From Kiritimatiellia bacterium (GTDB lineage Bacteria > Verrucomicrobiota > Kiritimatiellia > RFP12 > UBA1067), in assembly GCA_017648225.1 (NCBI GenBank), contig JAGCJE010000265.1, positions 1 through 23,975 on the forward strand: DNA of 23,975 nt. Reading direction: 5' to 3'. The notes under the pieces were generated by a model that made no database searches, was not told where the DNA came from, and saw only the letters and a program-made list of their open reading frames with translations. Shown piece after piece: positions 16,683 through 23,000 of the stretch; within the stretch, counting starts at the first letter, position 1, and each line of letters starts with the position of its first letter. Both the position numbers and the translations under genes were made by a program.

Positions 16683-17783
16683 TTACGCTACGGCCTCAAT
16701 CATACGCATCGCTTCAAGTTCAACTCTTCCTTTTTCTGAAAGAGGTATGTATTTTCTCTCAGGATGTTTCAATAGCGCAACTGCAGTCACAATAAGACAG
16801 CGAGCTACCGCAACGATGGCTTTCTTTTTAGCAATCTTTCCGCCGCGTTGGCATATTCTAAGACCCTTGAGTTTAATGTCTGTATCTCTAGCACTCTCTC
16901 TTAAAGCAATTTGCGCAGATTCTACCATAAGATTTCGTACGAATTCCGAGCCAGACAGAGTTATATGACATTGCATATCCATTTCTCCAGATTGTCTTTG
17001 CTTTGGCACAACTCCAAAATACGCTCCGGCATCTCTTGCCTTGGAAAATCTATCAGGATCGGCGTCGATCGACGCTACAAGCGCACACCCAGACAATAGA
17101 CCAATACCGTACACCTCACGGACGCGCTCGATTTTGTCCTTTAATTCTGGACAAGATGCGAGTTTCTTTATTTGAGATTCGTATGCTTTGATTTTAATTT
17201 CGATTGTTTCTAATATATCCATAATTGGCCATGCGACAGTTTCAAAATCTTCTGGCCATTGTGACTTATCAAGCAAATAAACTTTATTAGCAGAGCAACT
17301 TGGCAGCCTAAATCCCATCGATTTGGCAAAACCTCGTAGTTGATTAACAAACTTTGTACGTACACTAATCATAACATCTCTTGCTTTCAGTAGTCTTAGC
17401 ATTTGCTGACATATCTCGCTGCGCAGAGAGACAGGATGAAGAAGCTCAACATCGGCTAAAGCGATTTTTGCAAGTTCTCGCGCATCGTTACGATCGTTTT
17501 TCGTGTTTGATTCAGTAACCATACGCATATGAGCAGGGTTAGCGACAATCGGTTTCATGCCAAGAGACTTAACAACTTTCTCCATCCATCGACAGTGTGT
17601 ACCAGTTTCGAACACGACAGGCCAGGTGGGATTCTTCGTCTTCAAGTATGCTAGAAGAGCATCTTTTGTTGTATAGATTGTAGTTTCCTCAAGAATTTGC
17701 TTTCTGCCTGCAATTTTGCTCATTATACAAACTTTTGAAGTTTTGTCGCTCACATCCAAAGAAATTATGGTAGAATATTCCAT
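16683..17783 (-). CDS. IS110-family transposase (DEDD recombinase)
   Basis: 366 residues from the ATG at 17783, chosen because AAAGGAG lies 8 bases upstream; the frame stays open further but without a start signal. The RuvC-like N-terminal domain carries the DEDD acidic set: D10 in SLDVS, E59 in VFETGTH, and D97 and D100 in NDRNDARELA. A coiled middle segment leads to the Transposase_20 domain with YGIGLLSG (225-232), AGAYFGVVPKQRQSGE (252-267, conserved Ser-Gly) and the FVRNLMVESA helix. It recombines the element seamlessly using a guide RNA rather than long end repeats. No frameshift or stop is seen, so it appears intact. Base composition is more AT-rich than the housekeeping genes, consistent with transfer. 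Confidence 0.94.
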   Translation of the reverse strand: MEYSTIISLDVSDKTSKVCIMSKIAGRKQILEETTIYTTKDALLAYLKTKNPTWPVVFETGTHCRWMEKVVKSLGMKPIVANPAHMRMVTESNTKNDRNDARELAKIALADVELLHPVSLRSEICQQMLRLLKARDVMISVRTKFVNQLRGFAKSMGFRLPSCSANKVYLLDKSQWPEDFETVAWPIMDILETIEIKIKAYESQIKKLASCPELKDKIERVREVYGIGLLSGCALVASIDADPDRFSKARDAGAYFGVVPKQRQSGEMDMQCHITLSGSEFVRNLMVESAQIALRESARDTDIKLKGLRICQRGGKIAKKKAIVAVARCLIVTAVALLKHPERKYIPLSEKGRVELEAMRMIEAVA

Positions 17784-18034
17784 AGTGATTCTCCTTTGTT
17801 TTGTTGTTTTGTTATTGCACCTCCCACCGTGGAAGAGTGCGCTTCTAACTCCATTATAGCAAACCTGGGAGAATCGCATTTTTTTTGCAGATTCAGTCAG
17901 GCGGAAAGACTTGTGAACATGCCGACATAGCGCGGCGCCTCAAAACGCAAGCGCATATGTCGACATGTTTGCAAGTCGTCTCTGTTTTAATCGGTTGTCA
18001 AAGATCAATTCAAATTAAAAAGAATTGTTCTCAT
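17784..18034 (-). other. Non-coding 5' flank of the IS110 transposase with a long hairpin
   Basis: The gene-free stretch holds, from the transposase outward: a leader hairpin around 17816-17840 (GCAC...GTGC arms around CCACCGTGG); a promoter at 17853-17861; a near-perfect 26-bp inverted repeat (17908-17933 with 17951-17977, 17-base loop); a CAATTC/GAATTG hairpin (18006-18027); and the 12-bp end repeat. The long hairpin has only a C-A mismatch, one bulge and a pair of wobble positions. It could shield the transposase from outside transcription or be part of the guide RNA. Confidence 0.6.
17853..17861 (-). promoter_or_regulatory. Extended -10 promoter for the IS110 transposase
   Basis: TGCTATAAT on the minus strand; predicted start near 17846 with a leader of about 63 bases that includes the 17816-17840 hairpin. 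No clear -35. Confidence 0.5.
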
Positions 18035-18041
18035 TATACCT

Positions 18042-18226
18042 GTCCCCGCGAGGTTTTACAGAAGAACATGTACATCGGGGTCTACAGGACCTTAAAAGCC
18101 GAATTTCTGAACACTATTTCGCGGCTCGGCTTAGCCGTAGCGTGTAGCGCCGCCTGATGCCGGTGGTGTCAGTTCTGTCAAAAGTATGCTAAAAGGATTA
18201 ACTCTTGCCATTAATGTTGCGGGTTA
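18042..18226. other. Gene-free stretch between IS110 and the abiE promoter
   Basis: It holds the remainder of the fold-back repeat end, a small CGGCT/AGCCG palindrome at 18125-18136 and the first copy of the 32-base direct repeat. No other gene, RNA or repeat was recognised. Confidence 0.5.
18137..18168 (+). repeat. 32-base direct repeat, copy 1 (upstream of abiE)
   Basis: It begins GTAGCGTGTAGCGCCGCC and matches 19733-19764 at 29 of 32 positions in the same orientation. The two copies bracket the AbiE operon. Confidence 0.75.
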
Positions 18227-18262
18227 TTGTCAATAGTTAATTATTATGTTATACTATTGACA
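18227..18262 (+). promoter_or_regulatory. abiE promoter with overlapping operator palindrome
   Basis: TTGTCA (18227-18232) and TATACT (18250-18255) are 17 bases apart, with TG extending the -10. A perfect 10-bp inverted repeat, TGTCAATAGT (18228-18237) and ACTATTGACA (18253-18262), covers the -35 on one side and the -10, start site and first base of the ATG on the other. AbiEi antitoxins are known to repress their own operon by binding inverted repeats in the promoter, so this is the likely operator. The predicted start is the A of the start codon, giving a leaderless mRNA. Confidence 0.8.
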
Positions 18263-18792
18263 TGACGGCATATGAGATATTATGGGATTTTGCTGAAGAT
18301 CATTACGGTATCGTAACGACTTCGCAGGCGGTTGCAATGGGGATTGACAAGCATCAACTTCCTGCAATGGCCAAGCGCGGTACGCTTATAAAAAAAGGCC
18401 ATGGGGTGTATCTTGCCAAGCATCATATACCCAAAGAGAACGATGTATTCGCTCATTCCGTTGCTTTGGCCGGTGACACGGCGTACTTGAGGGGCGCGTC
18501 TGTAGTTGCGCTTTTGAAATTAGCTCCTACAAATCCGGGAATTGTCTATCTTGGTGCGACCGCTCGCGTTCGAAGACGCCTGCCACCGAACCTACGTCTT
18601 GTGGATATGCGACCGTGCGATTGTGTTCTATATGAGGGCATACGGTCTCAGCCGCTTGTGGAAGCCTTGAAGACGGCGAGAGACGAGGGCGCGATAGAAG
18701 CGGATCGCATAGCTGATGCTGCTTCAAAGGCGTATGGCGAAGGTCTCCTGACCGAAGCAGATATGAATAACTTCATAGTGGAGAAGTCATGA
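18262..18792 (+). CDS. AbiEi-family antitoxin/transcriptional regulator
   Basis: 176 residues. The N-terminal winged helix (about 1-55) has the AbiEi pattern: a first helix, then GIVTTSQAVAMGIDKHQL, and KRGTLIKKGHGVYLAKH; the remaining C-terminal domain (about 60-170) carries VYLGATARVRRRLPPNLRLV. AbiEi is the protein antitoxin of the type IV AbiE system and also represses the operon; it neutralises the toxin without a stable complex in characterised systems. The start overlaps the operator and has no ribosome site. The stop overlaps the toxin gene by ATGA. The low-GC, slow-codon flavour differs little from neighbours, but the flanking repeats suggest a mobile cassette. Confidence 0.88.
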   Translation: MTAYEILWDFAEDHYGIVTTSQAVAMGIDKHQLPAMAKRGTLIKKGHGVYLAKHHIPKENDVFAHSVALAGDTAYLRGASVVALLKLAPTNPGIVYLGATARVRRRLPPNLRLVDMRPCDCVLYEGIRSQPLVEALKTARDEGAIEADRIADAASKAYGEGLLTEADMNNFIVEKS

Positions 18793-19616
18793 ACAGACCG
18801 CCAAATTCAAAGTCGAATCTTGAGCGCGCCATTTCGCGATATGCAGGCAATGATGCCGTTCGGGCAAATGAACTTGCCGTTGCGCTCTCAAACGCAATTG
18901 TGGCACAGATGATTGGCGCTGGCGTCGTAAAGGGCGGCTCGTCATTGAAGTTGCGCTATGGCGACAAGGCTACGCGCGTTACAAAAGATCTCGATACAGC
19001 CTGGAGCATGGACCTTGATTCGTTTCTTAAAGACATTCGCGCGAAGTTGAAGCTTGGCTGGAATGGTTTTGCGGGCGAGGTCGTTGTCTTGAAGCAGGCA
19101 AGCCCAAGGGGAATTCCCTTTGAGTATGTTATGCAACCATGTGCCGTCCATCTTAGTTATCTGGGCACGCCGTGGCGGGTTGTCGACATGGAAATAGGGC
19201 ACAATGAGATTGGAGATGCGGATGCATTCGACCTTATACCAGTACCCAACGAGATTGCGCTATTGACGGAATATCTGTGCTTCCCCGAACTTGGAGAAGT
19301 CAGGGCGATGAAACTTGAATATCAGGTCGCGCAGAAACTGCATGGGGCGACGGAGCGCGGCAGCAAGCGCGCGCATGACTTGATAGATTTGCAGTTGATC
19401 ATTTCGCAGGAAGATATAGACATGGCCGCGACAGCGGCGGTCTGCCGTGAATTGTTCAGGTATAGACGCAAACAGCCGTGGCCAACTTCTGTTGTCAAGA
19501 ACGAGAATTGGGAAGCTATCTATGCAGATCAGAAAGGCAACCTCAGTGTCCTGCCAACCGTAGATGAGGCGATTGCATGGGCGAATGAACTGATTGCGTC
19601 TATAGACAAGGCGTAG
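18789..19616 (+). CDS. AbiEii-family toxin (nucleotidyltransferase)
   Basis: 275 residues. The nucleotidyltransferase motifs of the AbiEii/DUF1814 family are present: VVKGGSSLKLRYG (47-58), then RVTKDLD with D67 and D69 as the metal-binding pair, and a C-terminal KLEYQVAQKLHGAT (K183, H186) plus RAHDLIDLQLI (D197, D200). Characterised members transfer nucleotides to tRNA or other RNA targets and stop growth, giving phage abortive infection or plasmid stability. The catalytic residues are intact, so it is probably active. GGAG lies about 5 bases before the ATG; overlap with the antitoxin gives coupled, lower translation of the toxin. A strong terminator follows 55 bases downstream. Confidence 0.9.
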   Translation: MNRPPNSKSNLERAISRYAGNDAVRANELAVALSNAIVAQMIGAGVVKGGSSLKLRYGDKATRVTKDLDTAWSMDLDSFLKDIRAKLKLGWNGFAGEVVVLKQASPRGIPFEYVMQPCAVHLSYLGTPWRVVDMEIGHNEIGDADAFDLIPVPNEIALLTEYLCFPELGEVRAMKLEYQVAQKLHGATERGSKRAHDLIDLQLIISQEDIDMAATAAVCRELFRYRRKQPWPTSVVKNENWEAIYADQKGNLSVLPTVDEAIAWANELIASIDKA

Positions 19617-19671
19617 CGCATATGGGTTCTGCGGTGGATAAAAGACGAAAAATCTATAGTTTGGATTCTGT

Positions 19672-19711
19672 AGCGGCGGTATCGGAAGGTATCGCCGCTG
19701 ATGTTTTTTTT
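19672..19711 (+). terminator. Rho-independent terminator of the abiE operon
   Basis: A 12-bp stem (19672-19683 with 19688-19699, two G-U pairs) closed by a GGAA tetraloop is followed after four bases by eight T residues (19704-19711). Confidence 0.9.
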
Positions 19712-19732
19712 GGAGGTGGGCGGGGGATGGAT

Positions 19733-19764
19733 GTAGCGTGTAGAGCCGCTTGATGCCGGTGCTG
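19733..19764 (+). repeat. 32-base direct repeat, copy 2 (downstream of abiE)
   Basis: Matches 18137-18168 at 29 of 32 positions in the same orientation, 1.6 kb apart. The rest of the gene-free stretch 19617-19806 holds only the terminator. Confidence 0.75.
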
Positions 19765-19806
19765 CTGGAGAAGCGCGAGGCGGGAAGGCATTGTGCCTTA
19801 TGCGGC

Positions 19807-19947
19807 TTAGGAGTTTAGCTTTCTCCATTCCGAAGGGGAGACTCCTGTTTCCTGCCGGAAGAACTTCTAGAGGGCGTTTACTGCTGCGGCAAACGGTGTT
19901 TCAAATGATGTTTCGTCTTTTCCCATGTCCCTGATGCTTTCGTGTAA
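19807..19947 (-). pseudogene. Decayed C-terminus of an AraC/XylR-type regulator
   Basis: Read on the minus strand, the frame between TAA (19948-19950) and TAA (19807-19809) translates to a segment containing SIRDM, SFETPFAAA, then an in-frame TAG (19867-19869), then KFFRQETGVSPSEWRKL. The last part is the classic second helix-turn-helix and end of AraC-family proteins (F-R-x-E-T-G-x-S-P-x-x-[WY]-R). It lies just downstream of the intact XylR-type gene and in the same direction but is not its continuation. It appears to be a leftover of a second regulator. No start or N-terminal part was found. Confidence 0.75.
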
Positions 19948-19969
19948 TTAGCCGCGCTAGTTGCGGGTT

Positions 19970-21175
19970 TTATAGAATAGGCTTTTGACATGTTATTGCC
20001 GTCGGTCTGGTCAGTTCTTCGTTAAAGTGTTTCTTGAAAAGTATTTTAAGGTATTGAAGATTCTCAAAACCGTAAGCTCTGGCGATGTATTTGACAGGCA
20101 GGGAAGTGGTCAAAAGCTTTTTTCTCACTTCATTGAGACTTATCCCCAGAATCGTTTCCGCGACAGTTTTGTCATGGAATTGCTTGAATCTCATGTCAAG
20201 GAGCCTGCGTGATATTTTCAAATGCCGCGCGACACTGTCTATGGTTATCTTCTGGGTGGAGTTGTTGGTTATGTAGTCGAGAGCCTTGTCTATGATATGC
20301 GATGCAGGCATTATGTAATTGGTGGATTCCCGTTCGATTAGCTTTATTGTCTTCGAACGAACAACTTTGAGATTCTTCTTTTCGGTTTTGTTGATGAAGC
20401 GAAGGAGAAGGTCCGCGGCGTTTGCTCCTTCGCGTTCATGGTCGACCTCGATGCTCGTCAAGGATGGAACTGAAAGCTCGTCAACGATGCTGACGTTACC
20501 GACGCCCATTACCAGCAGCTGGGATGGAATTTTTATTCCTGCCGAACGTGCGGCCGATATGACCTTAAGTCCAAGTTCGTCGCATGCGGCCAATATGGAT
20601 GCCGGCTTCGGAAGTTCGACAAGCCATTGCTCAAGTATCTTGTCGTAAATTGCGGCGTTGATCTCTTTTGCGATGCCATGCTTTGGGGCTTCGCCATATA
20701 CATCAAAAATTTTGACTTCCTTTTTCTCGGATTCGAGTTTCTCCACAAATCCATTGCAAATGTTTTTGGACCATCCTTCATCTGTTAGAACCGGCACAAA
20801 GGCGTACGATCTGGATTTGCCCAATGAGATGAAGTATTCGGCTGCATGGGAGCCGATGCCTTCATCGTCACTCATTGAGTAGCCGATCATTGAAACAGGA
20901 GATGTTACTTTCTCTCGTGGAGACCCGAATGAAACAATCGGGATTGGGGATGTTGAAAGTATGTTGTCGAAGTTCGGCACTCCCGTTTCGCATATTATCG
21001 CACCCGAAATTCCGTTTTGCGCATATTCCTTCAATGTCTCTTCTGTCAGTGATTTCGGATCGTCATCTAAATGCAATATCCAGCCTTTATGAGAGTGCGC
21101 AAACGCCGAAACTCCGACAAGAAATTCTTTCGTCGCTTTTATATGCGGATTCAGTGCAACCAGGATTTTTTTCAT
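19970..21175 (-). CDS. XylR-type transcriptional regulator (LacI-like sensor plus AraC DNA-binding domain)
   Basis: 401 residues. Residues ~1-275 form a periplasmic-binding-protein-like sugar sensor without a LacI helix-turn-helix: it begins MKKILVALNP and includes SMSDDEGIGSHAAEYFISLG, ILAACDELGLKVISAARSAG and PSLTSIEVDHEREGANAADLL, the usual LacI/XylR ligand-domain motifs. Residues ~290-395 are an AraC domain with two helix-turn-helix units (ITIDSVARHLKISRRLL and VKYIARAYGFENLQYLKILF). It should switch a sugar-use operon in response to a carbohydrate ligand. It diverges from the GH29 gene with 147 bases between starts, so that gene is its likely target. The ATG lies only nine bases after an extended -10 and has no ribosome site. 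Confidence 0.9.
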   Translation of the reverse strand: MKKILVALNPHIKATKEFLVGVSAFAHSHKGWILHLDDDPKSLTEETLKEYAQNGISGAIICETGVPNFDNILSTSPIPIVSFGSPREKVTSPVSMIGYSMSDDEGIGSHAAEYFISLGKSRSYAFVPVLTDEGWSKNICNGFVEKLESEKKEVKIFDVYGEAPKHGIAKEINAAIYDKILEQWLVELPKPASILAACDELGLKVISAARSAGIKIPSQLLVMGVGNVSIVDELSVPSLTSIEVDHEREGANAADLLLRFINKTEKKNLKVVRSKTIKLIERESTNYIMPASHIIDKALDYITNNSTQKITIDSVARHLKISRRLLDMRFKQFHDKTVAETILGISLNEVRKKLLTTSLPVKYIARAYGFENLQYLKILFKKHFNEELTRPTAITCQKPIL

Positions 21176-21184
21176 GACAAGGAT

Positions 21185-21193
21185 AATATACCA
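21185..21193 (-). promoter_or_regulatory. Extended -10 promoter for the XylR-type gene, near-leaderless
   Basis: TGGTATATT on the minus strand ends nine bases before the ATG at 21175; the predicted start is about three bases upstream of the ATG. No -35 or ribosome site is evident. Confidence 0.5.
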
Positions 21194-21265
21194 TCTTTTA
21201 TCGCCGCCTTGGGGCTCATGCTTGAATTTTTTAATATTTGTTGCTCTGATTTTTCGGAGAAATAC

Positions 21266-21299
21266 TTGGATTTTTTCTTTGTTTATAGTATCATAAACA
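21266..21299 (+). promoter_or_regulatory. Promoter and operator-like palindrome upstream of the GH29 gene
   Basis: TTGGAT (21266-21271) and TATCAT (21289-21294) are 17 bases apart. A perfect 7-bp inverted repeat, TGTTTAT (21280-21286) and ATAAACA (21293-21299), covers the -10 and suggests a repressor or activator site. The predicted start is near 21301. Confidence 0.5.
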
Positions 21300-21322
21300 T
21301 GTTTTCACGCGAAAGGAATGTT

Positions 21323-22390
21323 ATGTTGTCAAGAAGAGATTTCATCGGAAGTTTTTCCGCTGCCGCGGCAATGGGGTGCGTCGGCAATAATGTTGTTGTC
21401 GAAGATGTCATGTCGACATCCGTTTGTCTGGAGAATGCCAGACAATGGTTCAAATCGGCTCAATTCGGAATGATGGCTCACTGGGGACTCTACACGCTTC
21501 TCGGCGGAGAGTGGAACGGACAGTCTACGAAACACAAGTATGCTGAGCATATCATGAGTTCGGCTAGAATACCGCGTGCGGAATATGCCGCGCTCGCGAA
21601 GGCTTTCAATCCCGTTCTGTTTAATCCCAAGGAGTGGATTATGCGCGCACGTGATGCAGGAATGAAGTATTTTGTATTTACCGCTAAGCATCATGACGGG
21701 TTTGCGATGTATCGCTCAAAGGTTTCGAGATATAATGTTGTAGACGCTACACCTTTCAACCGTGATATTGTTGCTGAACTTGCCGATGCGTGTCGTGTTG
21801 CCGGCTTGAAGTTTGGGCTTTATTATTCTCAGGATCTTGATTGGGATGAGCCGGACGGCGGAGGACTGAAAAACGAGGAAGGCGCGAGGCGTTGGGGTAA
21901 GAAGGACGCCCGCAATACATGGGATTGGCCGTCTGATCGTGATTACGATTTTTCGCGTTATTTCGAAAGCAAATGCAAGCCTCAGGTGAAAGAGATTTTG
22001 ACCCAGTACGGGGATTTGTGTCTTATATGGTTCGATGTCCCATCAACGATTTCACGTAAGCAGTGTTTGGAATTGCAGTCGATGGTTCGAGATTATCAAT
22101 CTGGATGTCTTATAAATGGCCGTCTAGGTTACGGCATCGGAGATTATTCAACTCCGGGAGATAATATGATAGCCGATAGGAATGACGCTCTTTGTGAAAC
22201 GGTCGGCACAATGAATGATTCGTGGGGGTATCGTCCGACGGATGTGAATTACAAAACTGTTGAAGAGATAAAAGCCATTAAGGCCAAATGCGCGGCAATC
22301 GGCTCCAATTATATGCTTAACATCGGGCCTGATCCTCTCGGACGAATTCCAGCACCTGCGATCAAAATTCTTGAAGGTCTTAAGAGTTGA
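21323..22390 (+). CDS. Tat-exported GH29 alpha-L-fucosidase (catalytic domain only)
   Basis: 355 residues from the ATG at 21323, chosen because AAAGGAA lies six bases upstream; in-frame ATGs further up have none. The N-terminus has a twin-arginine motif SRRDFIG followed by a hydrophobic stretch ending MGC (C19), so export by Tat, possibly as a lipoprotein. The GH29 barrel is clear: WFKSAQFGMMAHWGLY, YFVFTAKHHDGFAMY, FGLYYSQDLDWDEP, and IWFD with the candidate nucleophile D238, ending YMLNIGPDPLGRIP. It releases fucose from host or plant glycans in the periplasm or outside. Family members usually carry a C-terminal beta-sandwich (about 450 residues in all); here the protein stops after the barrel. 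Divergent from the XylR-type regulator. Confidence 0.92.
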   Translation: MLSRRDFIGSFSAAAAMGCVGNNVVVEDVMSTSVCLENARQWFKSAQFGMMAHWGLYTLLGGEWNGQSTKHKYAEHIMSSARIPRAEYAALAKAFNPVLFNPKEWIMRARDAGMKYFVFTAKHHDGFAMYRSKVSRYNVVDATPFNRDIVAELADACRVAGLKFGLYYSQDLDWDEPDGGGLKNEEGARRWGKKDARNTWDWPSDRDYDFSRYFESKCKPQVKEILTQYGDLCLIWFDVPSTISRKQCLELQSMVRDYQSGCLINGRLGYGIGDYSTPGDNMIADRNDALCETVGTMNDSWGYRPTDVNYKTVEEIKAIKAKCAAIGSNYMLNIGPDPLGRIPAPAIKILEGLKS

Positions 22391-22438
22391 GTTGCTTAAG
22401 ATTTGCAAAATTCGTTGCTTGTTGTTTTGTCGTGTCCA

Positions 22439-22467
22439 TTGTTGTTAAATATTTTTTATGATAATAT
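22439..22467 (+). promoter_or_regulatory. Probable promoter for the frameshifted gene and DUF1080 operon
   Basis: TTGTTG (22439-22444) and TAATAT (22462-22467) are 17 bases apart, with TG extending the -10 (22459-22460). The predicted start near 22474 leaves a leader of about 60 bases with an AAAGGAG ribosome site before the ATG at 22535. The GH29 gene ends 48 bases upstream; no terminator is seen between. Confidence 0.5.
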
Positions 22468-22534
22468 CTGTTCTGTTGTTGTGAGGATAAGTTAATGTGG
22501 GATAAATTCACTCAAAAGAAAGGAGTATAACAAT

Positions 22535-22982
22535 ATGATTAGGCGTAAAATGTTTGGATTTTTAGGGGGGGGTAACTCATAGTCATTCCCTTCGCGCTTT
22601 TCTTTTCGCTGCGGGCATGCTTACTTTAACGGCTAATGCGCGTAATATTTACATAACGCCAGAAGCTGATGGAACAGGGGACGGCTCATCATGGGAAAGC
22701 CCTATGATGCTGACGGATTATTTAGTTACCGCTACAAATTCGTCAGTCCTTAAACATGGTGGGGTTGGTGCTAAAGGTTATACGACATTTCTTGCAATTC
22801 CATTAAAGCGATTCGGTTTGGATGGCATGACGGTTGAATCTCTTGTCGGTAAAACGATAAATTTCGATGCGGAATTCTACAATGCACAATATAAAGAGAC
22901 GCGTTATTATGAAGGCCCGTCGAAGGGAGATGGACTTGCTGGTGTCATCCGCCTTGGCGCGCTGGCGCCGGATAAGAAGTAA
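22535..22982 (+). pseudogene. Secreted protein gene, frameshifted at a G8 tract, with a chimeric appearance
   Basis: AAAGGAG is correctly placed before the ATG at 22535, but the frame stops at TAG after 15 codons, just past a run of eight G (22565-22572). With seven G the frame continues to 22982 and forms a good signal peptide (MIRRKMFGFL ... AAGMLTLTANA) followed by RNIYITPEADGTGDGSSW, typical of the start of right-handed beta-helix surface proteins. The later part (FLAIPLKRFGLDG ... GKTINFDAEFYNA ... DGLAGVIRLG) looks instead like the end of a carbohydrate-binding (CBM9/DOMON-like) protein. A 121-residue frame from ATG 22617 is open but lacks a ribosome site. It is either phase-variable, a remnant fusion, or a sequencing error in the tract. 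The stop is 18 bases before the DUF1080 gene. Confidence 0.7.
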
Positions 22983-23000
22983 AAATCGGGAGTTTCATTT

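Larger units (their letters stand above)
16425..18039 (-). mobile_element. IS110-family insertion sequence (both ends inferred)
   Basis: The element contains one DEDD transposase gene on the minus strand with about 250 non-coding bases on each side. Subterminal inverted repeats of 12 bp (16428-16439 and 18023-18034) and a CT dinucleotide just outside each end (16423-16424, 18040-18041) define it. Subterminal repeats are characteristic of the IS1111 branch of IS110; CT is the core used by the relative IS621. Circularisation at CT would place TTGACA (minus strand, 16444-16439) 17 bases before TATAAT (minus, 18038-18033). The ends are inferred, not proven; the total is about 1.6 kb, usual for the family. 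Confidence 0.8.
16246..18047. repeat. Fold-back (MITE/REP-like) repeat unit interrupted by the IS110 element
   Basis: GGGGACAGG (16246-16254) and CCTGTCCCC (18039-18047) are inverted copies. Without the IS they would lie about 185 bases apart. Nested inside the left part are GGAATTAG (16301-16308) with CTAATTCC (16409-16416), and AGGTGAACAA (16365-16374) with TTGTTCACCT (16394-16403), the last extended by three more pairs after one mismatch. The gene-free stretch 16210-16422 holds only this and imperfect GGAGTTT and AAGGTGAAGGT short repeats at 16311-16370. No protein-coding potential was seen. Confidence 0.6.

Noticed and set aside
18049..18136. Possible gene remnant between the IS110 end and the direct repeat
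   Set aside because: None of the translated frames showed a family motif.
17885..18157. 90-codon open frame on the plus strand
   Set aside because: It crosses the long hairpin, the IS end and the direct repeat, has no ribosome site, and the peptide resembles nothing recognisable.
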